DNA from: Candidatus Peribacteria bacterium
Lineage (GTDB): Bacteria; Patescibacteriota; Gracilibacteria; Peribacterales; Peribacteraceae
Direction: 5' to 3'
NCBI GenBank assembly: GCA_018652265.1
Contig: JABICL010000034.1
Coordinates: forward strand, 36,969-100,968
DNA length: 64,000 nt
Below are positions 32,669 to 40,535 of this stretch, in pieces. Each line of letters starts with the position of its first letter. Positions within the stretch are counted from its first letter, which is position 1. The position numbers were made by a program, and so were the translations under genes. Under the pieces are notes generated by a model. The model did not search any database. It was not told the origin of the DNA and was given only the letters and a program-made list of their open reading frames with translations.

Positions 32669-33721
32669 GTGACATTACTGTTCATAACACAGAAATTACA
32701 TCAGCAGGATGCTTTCGTATCTCTGTGGGTTCGTGCATTTATGAGGCGCGGATATACGGTAAAAGTTTTGTGTTTAGAAAACAAATTAGATGTCACTTCA
32801 CGTAAAGATGCTTCGCATCCACGTGACATGGATTTCGAAATATATTCGATGGGCAAAGAAAAGGGTTATGGAAGAATTCGTCAAATATTAAGATTTTTGA
32901 AATTTATTTGGTCTTTGAAATATAATTCAGTATTTGTGCATATGGCTCCAATATATGGCGCACTTGGATCTTGGTTTTGGATTATAAAAAGAATTCCTGT
33001 GTATCTTTGGTATACACACTACAAAAGAAGTTTCTCTATGAGAATTGTAGAGAGGTTCGTAAAAAGAATTTTCTGTGCAACTTCTCAGAGTGTTCCATGG
33101 CTAGAGAGCGGACCGCGGACCGCGGACCGCGGACCGCAACTTCCAATATATAAAAAGGTAGTTGTTGGTCATGGTATTGATCTAAGTTTCTGGAAAAAGA
33201 AAGAAAACATCACGTCTAATCCAAGGGAATTGCTCGTTGTGCATAGATTATCCAGATCTAAGCGTCTAGAAATAAACATTAGAGCAGTAAAACTTCTTCC
33301 AGAGGATTACACTATGGTGATCTACGGCATAGAAGCCGAAAAAGATTATGTTTCTGAGCTTAAGCAGCTGGTTAAAGACCTAGGTCTAGAATCTAGAGTT
33401 AAATTTGTGGGTACTACACCTATGAATACTCTTCCTGAGATATATAGTTCGCATAAATTAATTTTAAACATGGCATCGGAAACGATAGATAAGACAATGC
33501 TCGAATCTATGACATGTGGGTGTTATCCAGTAACAACACATGCGAATTCGGAGGCTATTGGTATATCCGAATCTCCAGGATCAGATACTCCAGAGGCAGT
33601 TTCTAAGTTTGTGCAGGAATTTCAGGGGGTGGATGCAGATGAGTTGTATAGAGTTGTGGCAGAGAATCACGGTTTGGAGGGGTTAATCGAAAAGATGGAT
33701 AAATACATTAAGCCAATTTAG
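32669..33721 (+). CDS. GT4-family glycosyltransferase with two repeat inserts
   Basis: A 350-residue GT-B enzyme from a GTG start (MTLLFITQKLHQQDAFVSLW). The donor domain begins LLVVHRLSRSKRLEINIRAV, and NMASETIDKTMLESMTCGCY holds the acidic motif. Two insertions stand out: a 40-bp palindrome encoding VTSRKDASHPRD near residues 41-54, and a GGACCGC heptamer array encoding ESGPRTADRGPQL near 147-157. The second sits between a GT-A-like helix and the VGHGID motif that closes the first domain. Both keep the frame. Confidence 0.85.
   Translation: MTLLFITQKLHQQDAFVSLWVRAFMRRGYTVKVLCLENKLDVTSRKDASHPRDMDFEIYSMGKEKGYGRIRQILRFLKFIWSLKYNSVFVHMAPIYGALGSWFWIIKRIPVYLWYTHYKRSFSMRIVERFVKRIFCATSQSVPWLESGPRTADRGPQLPIYKKVVVGHGIDLSFWKKKENITSNPRELLVVHRLSRSKRLEINIRAVKLLPEDYTMVIYGIEAEKDYVSELKQLVKDLGLESRVKFVGTTPMNTLPEIYSSHKLILNMASETIDKTMLESMTCGCYPVTTHANSEAIGISESPGSDTPEAVSKFVQEFQGVDADELYRVVAENHGLEGLIEKMDKYIKPI
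32790..32829. repeat. 40-bp palindrome inside a GT4 gene
   Basis: ATGTCAC, TT, CACGT... then GATGC-TTC-GCATC and ACGTGACAT: nested inverted repeats in frame with the gene. Confidence 0.65.
33108..33137. repeat. Heptamer repeat (GGACCGC type) inside a GT4 gene
   Basis: Four tandem GGACCGC units, the same unit as 14641-14671, translated here on the plus strand as GPRTADRGPQ. Confidence 0.9.
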
Positions 33722-33752
33722 TATTTGTAGTTACAATAGTGTCGAATTAAGA

Positions 33753-34826
33753 ATGTTTATTCCAATTGCTAAGCCTATTATCGGCGATCTAGAAAAGAAA
33801 TATGTTCTCGAAGTTATGGAGTCGGGAATAATTGCACAGGGCCCTGTTACTAGAAAGCTCGAAGAGAAGTTCGAGGAAGCTTGTGAGGTAAAACATGCAA
33901 TTGCAGTTTCATCTGGTACTACTGCATTAATTGCGGCACTACTTGCGCATGACATAGGTCCCGGAGATGAAGTCATAACAACTCCATTTAGTTTTATGGC
34001 GACTGCAACATCTATAATATTTACAGGTGCCACACCTGTTTTTATAGATATAGAGGAAGATACATACAACATAGATGCATCATTAATAGAAGCTGCAATT
34101 ACAGAGAAGACAAAAGCAATTCTGCCAGTGCATTTATACGGACATCCATGTGATATGGATGCGATTATGGATATAGCAGAAAAAAATAATTTAGTTGTGA
34201 TAGAAGATTCGGCACAAGCCCTGAGTGCCAGATACAAAAATCGTCCAGCAGGTAGTTTTGGTACTGGATGCTTCAGTTTGTATGCGACAAAGAATATAAC
34301 AAGTGGAGAAGGGGGGATGATTACTACAAATTCAGATTCAGTTGCAGACAAATGCAGGCTGATCCGAAATCATGGCATGAAAGAACGTAATAAGCATGAA
34401 ATGATTGGTTATAATTTTCGTACTAGCGATATGTGTGCAGCTATTGGTGTTGCTCAAATGGAAAAGAGAAATGATTTTCAGGAAAAGAGAACAAATAATG
34501 CAAAGTACTTATCGGAAAATTTAAAAGGAGTTGAGATTCCAATTACTCGTTCAGAATGTGTACACGCATGGCATCAGTACACAATTAGAATTAGTGGAGA
34601 TCAAAATGATGCAATAGAGAAACTTAAATCAGATGAGGTGGGAGCAGCGGTCTTCTATCCAAAACCTATGTATGATCATCCTTGTATCCAAGAGAAGTTA
34701 TCAGCGGAATATAGCCTTTCTGTTGCAGAAAAGGCCTGTAGAGAAGTATTGCAAATTCCGGTGCATCCTTTGTTGAATGAAAGCGATCTAGAACGTATAG
34801 TTTCTGCTGTATGCAAACTAAATTAA
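33753..34826 (+). CDS. DegT/DnrJ/EryC1/StrS sugar aminotransferase (WbpE/GnnB-like)
   Basis: A PLP enzyme of 357 residues that transfers an amino group, usually from glutamate, to a keto-sugar nucleotide. It has SSGTTALIAALLAHDIGPGD, HLYGHPCDMDAI, EDSAQALSA and the PLP lysine in YATKNITSGEGGM. The next two genes are a Gfo/Idh/MocA oxidoreductase (16-bp overlap) and a left-handed beta-helix acyltransferase. Together they match the WbpB-WbpE-WbpD set that installs a 3-acetamido group on UDP-GlcNAc or UDP-GlcNAcA. The exact substrate (acid or not) cannot be read here. Confidence 0.9.
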   Translation: MFIPIAKPIIGDLEKKYVLEVMESGIIAQGPVTRKLEEKFEEACEVKHAIAVSSGTTALIAALLAHDIGPGDEVITTPFSFMATATSIIFTGATPVFIDIEEDTYNIDASLIEAAITEKTKAILPVHLYGHPCDMDAIMDIAEKNNLVVIEDSAQALSARYKNRPAGSFGTGCFSLYATKNITSGEGGMITTNSDSVADKCRLIRNHGMKERNKHEMIGYNFRTSDMCAAIGVAQMEKRNDFQEKRTNNAKYLSENLKGVEIPITRSECVHAWHQYTIRISGDQNDAIEKLKSDEVGAAVFYPKPMYDHPCIQEKLSAEYSLSVAEKACREVLQIPVHPLLNESDLERIVSAVCKLN

Positions 34827-35821
34827 AAGCAGTCGTTATTGGAGTAGGTGCAATGGGAAGGAATCATGCACGTGTTTATGCAGAAATACAGGATGTTACT
34901 TTGGTTGCAGTGTCGGATACGGATCAAGAAAGAGCCGATTCGATTGCCACGCAATACAATGTTTCTGCTTATAGCGATTACAAGAAGATGATCTCGGAAG
35001 AGAAGCCGGATGTTGTAACAATTGCAGTACCTACGCCGTTACATTTGGAAGTTGCAACTTATGTTATGGAACAAGGCTGTCATGTTCTTCTAGAAAAGCC
35101 AATTGCTCAAAGCATAGAAGATGGACAAAAGTTGATTGAGGCTGCAGAAAAGTCAGGAGTGATAATGACGGTTGGGCACATAGAAAGATTTAATCCAGCA
35201 GTACAACAGCTAAAAGAACGTCTACAAAAAAACGAATTAGGAGTTTTGCATTACATAGAAGCTCGTAGACAAGGCCCTTACCCATCACGAATGTCAGACA
35301 TTGGTGTGATTATTGATCTTGCGGTACATGATCTGGATATTCTTTCATTTGTAACTGGTAAAAAGATAGATCGCCTATATGCAGAAACTAAACAATGTGT
35401 AAGTGAAGATAGTGATGATATTTTGAGTGGAGTTGCACATTTAGAAGGTGGAATTGTTGGTAGCTTAAATATTAACTGGGTAACACCTACAAAAATTCGT
35501 GAATTATATGTCACAGGTGAGGCAGGAACTTTTCATGTGAATTACATAACTCAAGATCTGACGTTTTTCGAAAATGAAAAAGGAGATCCTAGTACTTCCT
35601 GGGAAGCCATGGGAAATCTGCGTGGTGTGAGCGAGGGGAATATGATTCGTTATAAGGTTAGAAAAGAAGAGCCACTAAAAGCAGAGGTGAATGCATTCCT
35701 AGGTGCAGTTCGAGAAGGCGGTGAACCTCCTGTAAAAGGATCATGTGCACTGGAGGCACTTAGGCTTGCTGGAATGCTTGTAGAATCTGGTCAAAATTGT
35801 AGTGTTATCAAAATTACTTAA
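34811..35821 (+). CDS. Gfo/Idh/MocA sugar-nucleotide oxidoreductase (WbpB/GnnA-like)
   Basis: A 336-residue NAD(P)-dependent dehydrogenase, probably oxidising the C3 hydroxyl of a UDP-HexNAc to supply the aminotransferase encoded just before it. The Rossmann motif is VIGVGAMGRNHARVY. The EKPIAQ motif has the conserved catalytic-region Lys, and GHIERFNPA and LAVHDLDILSF are typical of the family. The ATG lies inside the preceding gene, a sign of coupling. The GVGAMGRNHARVY start is close to UDP-GlcNAc 3-dehydrogenases of the GnnA type, so a non-acidic 2,3-diamino sugar is a real alternative. Confidence 0.88.
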   Translation: MQTKLKAVVIGVGAMGRNHARVYAEIQDVTLVAVSDTDQERADSIATQYNVSAYSDYKKMISEEKPDVVTIAVPTPLHLEVATYVMEQGCHVLLEKPIAQSIEDGQKLIEAAEKSGVIMTVGHIERFNPAVQQLKERLQKNELGVLHYIEARRQGPYPSRMSDIGVIIDLAVHDLDILSFVTGKKIDRLYAETKQCVSEDSDDILSGVAHLEGGIVGSLNINWVTPTKIRELYVTGEAGTFHVNYITQDLTFFENEKGDPSTSWEAMGNLRGVSEGNMIRYKVRKEEPLKAEVNAFLGAVREGGEPPVKGSCALEALRLAGMLVESGQNCSVIKIT

Positions 35822-35830
35822 CTTATAACA

Positions 35831-36328
35831 ATGTCACACATTCACGAAACTGCCATAGTCTCATCTGACGCTACTCTTGGAGAGGGGGTTAGCATTTGGC
35901 ACCATACTGTTGTGCGTGAAAATGTAAAAATAGGAGACAATTGTGTGATAGGAGGTAATGTTTACCTAGATGAAGGAGTTGTTATTGGAAACAATGTAAA
36001 AATACAAAACAATGCATGTATTTATAGAAAAGCTGTTATAGAGGATGGAGTTTTTATAGGTCCTGGTGCGATGATCATAAATGACAAAGTGCCACGAGCT
36101 GTAACTCCAGATGGAAAGCTAAAAGATGCTAGCGAATGGGAATGTGGAACCGTTACTGTAAAGCGCGGTGCTGCGATTGGTGCAGGAAGTATTATCTTGC
36201 CGGATATTACTATTGGTGAACGCGCAATGGTTGGAGCTGGAGCAGTAGTAACAAAAGATGTTGCAGATAAAATGCTAGTAGTCGGAAATCCAGCTAAAGA
36301 ACATGGGAATGCTCCGGATGCTTCTTAG
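35831..36328 (+). CDS. Left-handed beta-helix acetyltransferase (WbpD/WlbB-like)
   Basis: A 165-residue hexapeptide-repeat acyltransferase, likely a trimer using acetyl-CoA. Repeats run through most of it (GVSIWHHTVVRENVKIGDNC, VIGNNVKIQNN, AIGAGSIILPDITIGERAMV). The segment IINDKVPRAVTP, with its conserved Asn-Asp, is typical of WbpD-type enzymes that acetylate the 3-amino group of the UDP-sugar. It completes the three-gene set with the aminotransferase and dehydrogenase, 9 nt after the latter. It is followed by repeats only. Confidence 0.9.
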   Translation: MSHIHETAIVSSDATLGEGVSIWHHTVVRENVKIGDNCVIGGNVYLDEGVVIGNNVKIQNNACIYRKAVIEDGVFIGPGAMIINDKVPRAVTPDGKLKDASEWECGTVTVKRGAAIGAGSIILPDITIGERAMVGAGAVVTKDVADKMLVVGNPAKEHGNAPDAS

Positions 36329-36477
36329 ATCTCCGCTCGCATGCTGAATGTTACATATTGAGCCGAAATTTCGCAGGGCTATATTTCTAAATCTTTACAT
36401 TGTATTTGCAAATCTAAAGTGATCTCTGCTGACAAATTTCTTACTCAATATGCAACCTGCATGCTTGCTACTAATAT

Positions 36478-36652
36478 GTCATGCTGCCTGCCCGCCGAAG
36501 TCCGCCGCGGCGGACGTAGGCGGGAGCCAAATAGCTTTCCTCGAGTGAGTTGTGCTGCCTCTCGACTTTCGCCTGCGGCGAAAGCTTCCTCCTTCGCTAA
36601 AGCTACGGACGACAGGCGAGGAAAGCACAACGAATCGAGAGGTGTCGAAGCA
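36478..36652. repeat. Composite palindromic element, intergenic copy
   Basis: About 175 bp from TGTCATGCTG to GTGTCGAAGCA. It encloses the GTCCGCCGCGGCGGAC hairpin, CTTTCCTCGAGTGAGTTGTG, TTTCGCCTGCGGCGAAA and GAGGAAAGCACAACGAATCG. It mixes parts of both repeat families. The stretch before it (36329-36477) has no recognisable gene; it begins with a CCGCTCGCATGCT fragment shared with 57333 and 29253. Confidence 0.85.
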
Positions 36653-36661
36653 TTATTTGCA

Positions 36662-37402
36662 TTAACCATGCTCTTTCTTGAATTTATTATCCAATTCAGC
36701 ACGTTTTTCTAATGCCCTATTCAAATTATCTATAGCTTTTGTACATTTTTCAGGAGAAATATTAGCAATTGCAGAAATTTTATCTGCTTGAGTTTCGCCA
36801 TTTGCAAACCACCATATTGGATGAGAGAGAAATTGGAAGCTTTTACCTTCTTCTATCAAATCAAGTGGCGTTTTTTCTCGCCACTGCATTGAGCTATCCG
36901 ACACATATGCAAATTGTGATCGAATTTTTTCGCTATATGCTTCGTTTGTAATTAAATTTTCAATGTTTAGATGAAGACTATTAGTTGGATCATGTTGAGC
37001 GGCAGATGAAACTTGCTCTCCGATTAGATCAGACAACATCTGCATGTCTTTTGTAAAATCTTTTTCATATTCCTCTGGATTATATTTGCTAGTGTCGTAA
37101 TGCAATCCTATTTCGTGTCCTAAATTTTGCATGTGTTGAATTTGCTCTTTTCCAATATCAGAAAAAGGATCATAAAATTCATTTTCTGGAATTACGAAGT
37201 AAGTAGAAGAGATTCCAAGCTCGTTTTCTAGTTCTGCCATTTGAACTGCATATTCCAAGGAAAAATCGATGTCGTGACGTAGGAGTAATACAGGATCAGA
37301 TTTGCTTGTAATAGCATCCTGCATAGGCAGAATGGTAAATTTGGTGGAAAGCGCTTTTTCAATCAAGGCGCGATATGACGTAGGATTAAATGAGATATTC
37401 AC
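36662..37402 (-). CDS. Polysaccharide deacetylase-like protein (NodB-type fold)
   Basis: A 246-residue cytoplasmic protein from a GTG start. LLRHDIDFS has the Asp pair, and HEIGLHYDTSKYN has the His expected of metal-binding residues in carbohydrate esterase family 4 relatives. HPIWW near the end supplies another His. Such stand-alone proteins are frequent in surface-glycan loci and may deacetylate sugars or glycolipid intermediates. Activity is uncertain because the NodB motifs are only partly matched. It is divergent from a GT2 gene. Confidence 0.7.
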   Translation of the reverse strand: MNISFNPTSYRALIEKALSTKFTILPMQDAITSKSDPVLLLRHDIDFSLEYAVQMAELENELGISSTYFVIPENEFYDPFSDIGKEQIQHMQNLGHEIGLHYDTSKYNPEEYEKDFTKDMQMLSDLIGEQVSSAAQHDPTNSLHLNIENLITNEAYSEKIRSQFAYVSDSSMQWREKTPLDLIEEGKSFQFLSHPIWWFANGETQADKISAIANISPEKCTKAIDNLNRALEKRAELDNKFKKEHG

Positions 37403-37408
37403 AAGGGC

Positions 37409-37414
37409 ACTATA
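37409..37414 (-). promoter_or_regulatory. -10 box of the deacetylase-like gene, leaderless arrangement
   Basis: Reverse-strand TATAGT, ending 6 nt before the GTG start at 37402. Confidence 0.5.
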
Positions 37415-37447
37415 GATTATTCCCTCATGACTTAGTAGGCTGTAACC

Positions 37448-38260
37448 GTGATTATTGAACGAGGAAAAATTAAATGCAGCGCGCTTACGTTTGTAAAAAA
37501 TGGAGGAGATCAGTTTAAGAATTGTCTCGACTCTGCTCTATTTTGTTCTGAGCACATTGTTCTGGATAGTAATTCCACAGATCAAACACGCGCACTTGCA
37601 GAAAATTATGAATGCAAAGTTATTTCTCAATCAAAAGAATGTTTGAGTGAGAATGGATGCATAAAAGATTATTCGTGTATTACAAATCAAGGCATAGAAG
37701 CCACAGAGCATGATTGGGTAATGATAGTTTCTGCAGATGAAGACTTAAGTGACGAATTACAAAAGGGAATGACTGATGTGATAGAGAAGGATGAGCCAGG
37801 TGCATATCTATTTGAAAGAAAATATGTTTTGAACGATAAAGTTGTAGAACATGCATCAAGTTATCCAAATCTTCAAATTCGCTTATTTCATCGTTCATGT
37901 ATAAATGGATTTATAAAACCTATTCATGAGAGACCAGAACTAAAAGAAGGCGTCTCTACAAAAATATTGCCAGGCATACAGTACATACCGATGGACCCTA
38001 CATGCGATCTTGCTCGCAAGCACAACAGATATATTGCCCTCGAGGTTTATCATCGAACAGGATTAACGTGGCGCACATGGTTCCGTGTAACTTTTGAAAA
38101 GCTATTTCGTGTTTGTGGTCGTATTGCACGTATTATTATATTTCGATTGCGTTATCCATGGCATACATGTCTGCCGCTTCGTTATGAATGGCTGAATATA
38201 CGATATTCACTACTTCTTATTTTGAGACTTTTTCCTCTATATCCGCGTCCACGGGTTTAA
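37448..38260 (+). CDS. GT2-family glycosyltransferase (WaaE/KdtX-like)
   Basis: A 270-residue GT-A enzyme from a GTG start. It has CSALTFVKNGGDQFKNCLDS, VLDSNSTDQTR, the metal-binding SADEDLSDEL in place of the usual DXD, and the RLFHRSCINGFIKPIHERPE segment typical of WaaE/KdtX-type transferases, where a histidine in the HE motif is conserved. A C-terminal amphipathic and hydrophobic tail (ARIIIFRLRYPWH) suggests membrane contact. It is followed by a GT4 gene 20 nt later. Confidence 0.87.
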   Translation: MIIERGKIKCSALTFVKNGGDQFKNCLDSALFCSEHIVLDSNSTDQTRALAENYECKVISQSKECLSENGCIKDYSCITNQGIEATEHDWVMIVSADEDLSDELQKGMTDVIEKDEPGAYLFERKYVLNDKVVEHASSYPNLQIRLFHRSCINGFIKPIHERPELKEGVSTKILPGIQYIPMDPTCDLARKHNRYIALEVYHRTGLTWRTWFRVTFEKLFRVCGRIARIIIFRLRYPWHTCLPLRYEWLNIRYSLLLILRLFPLYPRPRV

Positions 38261-38280
38261 AAATCAGATACTCTATATGT

Positions 38281-39414
38281 ATGCGTATTGCGTATTGCAC
38301 CAATGTACGGCTTCCTTCAGAAAGAGCTCATGGCTATCAGGTATCTGCTGTATGTGATGCTTTTATAAAGCTTGGACACAGCGTAGAGATATTTTCTCCA
38401 TTCAGAATAAACACAGTTCAGGAAAATTTTTCTGATTATTACGGTGTGAGTGATCAAATAAAAATAAATTATGTTGGAAGTTGTGATTATATTAAAAATA
38501 AATTTTTTCCAAGTGTTATGGGGTTATGGATGATGAATAAATCCATGAGAAGTTTATTACCAGAATCATTGAAGTCATTTGATGTGCTTTATACACGTAC
38601 AGAGGCATTACTTCCTGCTCTACTTTCTTTAAGTATTCCTACTATTATGGAAATACACAGACTTCCAAGAAGGGATAAGTATGGTTTTGCAGATAGATGT
38701 AATAAATGTGTGAAAGTCGTGTGCCTAACTTCTCCAATGAAGAATGAGCTTGTTTCTTGGGGAGTTTCTGAAGACAAGGTAGTAGTAGAAGGGGATGCGG
38801 TAGATATAGATAAATTTGAATCTTTGCCAGATAGGACAACTGCCAGAGGTAAATTTGATTTAAAAGAGGGTGAGTTTACGGTTTCTTATGCTGGGTCTAT
38901 AAAAACTATGAAGCTAGATAAGGGTGTTTCTCAAATAGTAGAGGCTGTGAAACAAATTGCGTCTGGTGGAGTAAATATGAAAGCCTTGATTGCAGGAGGT
39001 CCGGAAAAGGAAGTTGAGAATTTGAAGCAATCATCTGGTGAGAATATAAATGTATTAGGTCAGCTTGCTCGTAATGAAGTAAAAGAAGTTTATAGCGCCT
39101 CTGATTTACTTGTTTATCCTGCTCCGAAGACTAGTCATTCATATTTTATGCGCGACACTTCTCCTATGAAGATATTTGAATACATGTCTACTGGAAAACC
39201 TATGATATGCGCAGATACTCCCCCTATTCGTGATGTTTTAGATGAATCTGTAACCCTATTTTATGAGCCTGGAAATGTAGATGATTTGTCCACAAAAATA
39301 GTATTTGCAATGGAGAATGCCGAAGAAATGCATGCAATGGCATGGAGAGCCAAAGAAAGAGTAAAAGAATATACTTGGGATAAGAGAATGGAGCGTATAA
39401 TCTCTTGTGTATGA
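38281..39414 (+). CDS. GT4-family glycosyltransferase
   Basis: A 377-residue GT-B enzyme. I place the start at 38281 (MRIAYCTNVRLPSERAHGYQ), where the conserved N-terminus begins, and not at an in-frame ATG at 38188 that lies inside the preceding gene. It has TRTEALLPALLSLS, VSYAGSIKTMKLDKGVSQIV opening the donor domain, and SPMKIFEYMSTGKPMICAD as donor motif. Its stop overlaps the ATG of the UDP-GlcNAc 2-epimerase (ATGA). Confidence 0.9.
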   Translation: MRIAYCTNVRLPSERAHGYQVSAVCDAFIKLGHSVEIFSPFRINTVQENFSDYYGVSDQIKINYVGSCDYIKNKFFPSVMGLWMMNKSMRSLLPESLKSFDVLYTRTEALLPALLSLSIPTIMEIHRLPRRDKYGFADRCNKCVKVVCLTSPMKNELVSWGVSEDKVVVEGDAVDIDKFESLPDRTTARGKFDLKEGEFTVSYAGSIKTMKLDKGVSQIVEAVKQIASGGVNMKALIAGGPEKEVENLKQSSGENINVLGQLARNEVKEVYSASDLLVYPAPKTSHSYFMRDTSPMKIFEYMSTGKPMICADTPPIRDVLDESVTLFYEPGNVDDLSTKIVFAMENAEEMHAMAWRAKERVKEYTWDKRMERIISCV

Positions 39415-40535
39415 GGATTTGTTCCATAGTTTCTGCTCGGCCAAATTTTGTGAAGCTCGCAGGCGTGGTGCATGCATTCAAGTGTCATGCTGAGGAGGAG
39501 CGAAGCGACGTCTCGAAGCATAAACACTTCATAATCCACACAGGCCAACACTCAGATCCTTTGTTTTCTGACATCTTCTTCAAGGAACTTGATATTCCAG
39601 ATCCAGATTATAATTTGGGCGTAAAGAGTGCAGGAAATAATGAAGAAACTATCAAAGCAACTTCCGAAGCTTGCGTCGATGCTCTGAAAGATGCAAATCC
39701 TGATGTTGTTTTGGTTTACGGAGATGTATCTGGAGCACTTGGTGGCGCACTTGCTGCAAAAGAAATTGGAATTCCAGTTGCTCACGTCGAAGCAGGGCTT
39801 CGGTCAGGTGATATGGATATGCCAGAAGAAAGAAATAGAATAGAAATAGATAAAATTGCTAAATATTTATTTGTTACTGAAGAATCAGGACGAAAGAATT
39901 TAGAAAAAGAGGGGATAGAGGGAGAGGTTCATTTTGTGGGCAATACGATGATAGATACTTTGATTCGGATGCAGAAAAATGTGTTTGATTTCAAAAGACC
40001 ATTTGATTATCCAGATAAATTTGGATTGGTAACTTTGCATCGTCCAAGTAATGTTGATTCAAAAGATAATCTGAAGAAAAACATAGATTTTCTAAACGAA
40101 GTTGCAGAAAAAAAAGAATTGATATTCCCAATCCACTTAAGAACCAAGTCTGCACTAGAAAATTATAATCTATATTCAAAATTATCTGACAAAATAATAA
40201 AAAAAGACCCGCTAGGGTACATAGATTTTCTAAAATTAATACATTTATCAGATTTTGTACTTACAGATTCGGGAGGCATTCAAGAAGAAACCACTTTTTT
40301 GGGAGTTGAATGTTTTACTCTTAGGAAAAACACTGAGCGCCCAGCTACAGAGAGTAAAAATGGTGGGACAAATCATTTGATAGATATAGATAAAAAGGAG
40401 GGCAAGGATTTAGTACTAGAATTTGCTGAGGAAAATATAAATTACAACGAAAGATCTATGAGACTAATGGATGGGAAAGGCCCTGAAAACTGGGACGGAA
40501 AAGCGGGAGAAAAAATCATAAAAATTCTAACTTAA
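39411..40535 (+). CDS. UDP-N-acetylglucosamine 2-epimerase family (WecB/WbpI-like)
   Basis: Interconverts UDP-GlcNAc (or its 3-acetamido uronic acid) and the manno epimer. About 374 residues: SARPNFVKLAGV, HIIHTGQH-type start of the core, GDVSGALGGALAAKEIGIPV, HVEAGLRSGDMDMPEERNRI, TLHRPSNVD, and TDSGGIQEET near the C-terminus. A 39-bp repeat adds KCHAEEERSDVSKH near residues 24-37, between the first helix and the second strand. The start at 39411 overlaps the preceding stop. With the WbpB, E and D homologues upstream and a dehydrogenase at 62512, it would be the WbpI step. Confidence 0.9.
   Translation: MRICSIVSARPNFVKLAGVVHAFKCHAEEERSDVSKHKHFIIHTGQHSDPLFSDIFFKELDIPDPDYNLGVKSAGNNEETIKATSEACVDALKDANPDVVLVYGDVSGALGGALAAKEIGIPVAHVEAGLRSGDMDMPEERNRIEIDKIAKYLFVTEESGRKNLEKEGIEGEVHFVGNTMIDTLIRMQKNVFDFKRPFDYPDKFGLVTLHRPSNVDSKDNLKKNIDFLNEVAEKKELIFPIHLRTKSALENYNLYSKLSDKIIKKDPLGYIDFLKLIHLSDFVLTDSGGIQEETTFLGVECFTLRKNTERPATESKNGGTNHLIDIDKKEGKDLVLEFAEENINYNERSMRLMDGKGPENWDGKAGEKIIKILT
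39482..39520. repeat. Short GTCATGCTGAGG...CGAAGCA element inside the epimerase gene
   Basis: 39 bp, exactly thirteen codons, with the ends of the GTCATGCTGAGC/GTGTCGAAGCA family and GAGCGAAGCGA in the middle. It preserves the frame and encodes CHAEEERSDVSK. Confidence 0.85.

Noticed and set aside
36419..36712. Open frames on both strands between the acetyltransferase and deacetylase genes
   Set aside because: They are products of the composite palindrome, which is open in several frames by nature.
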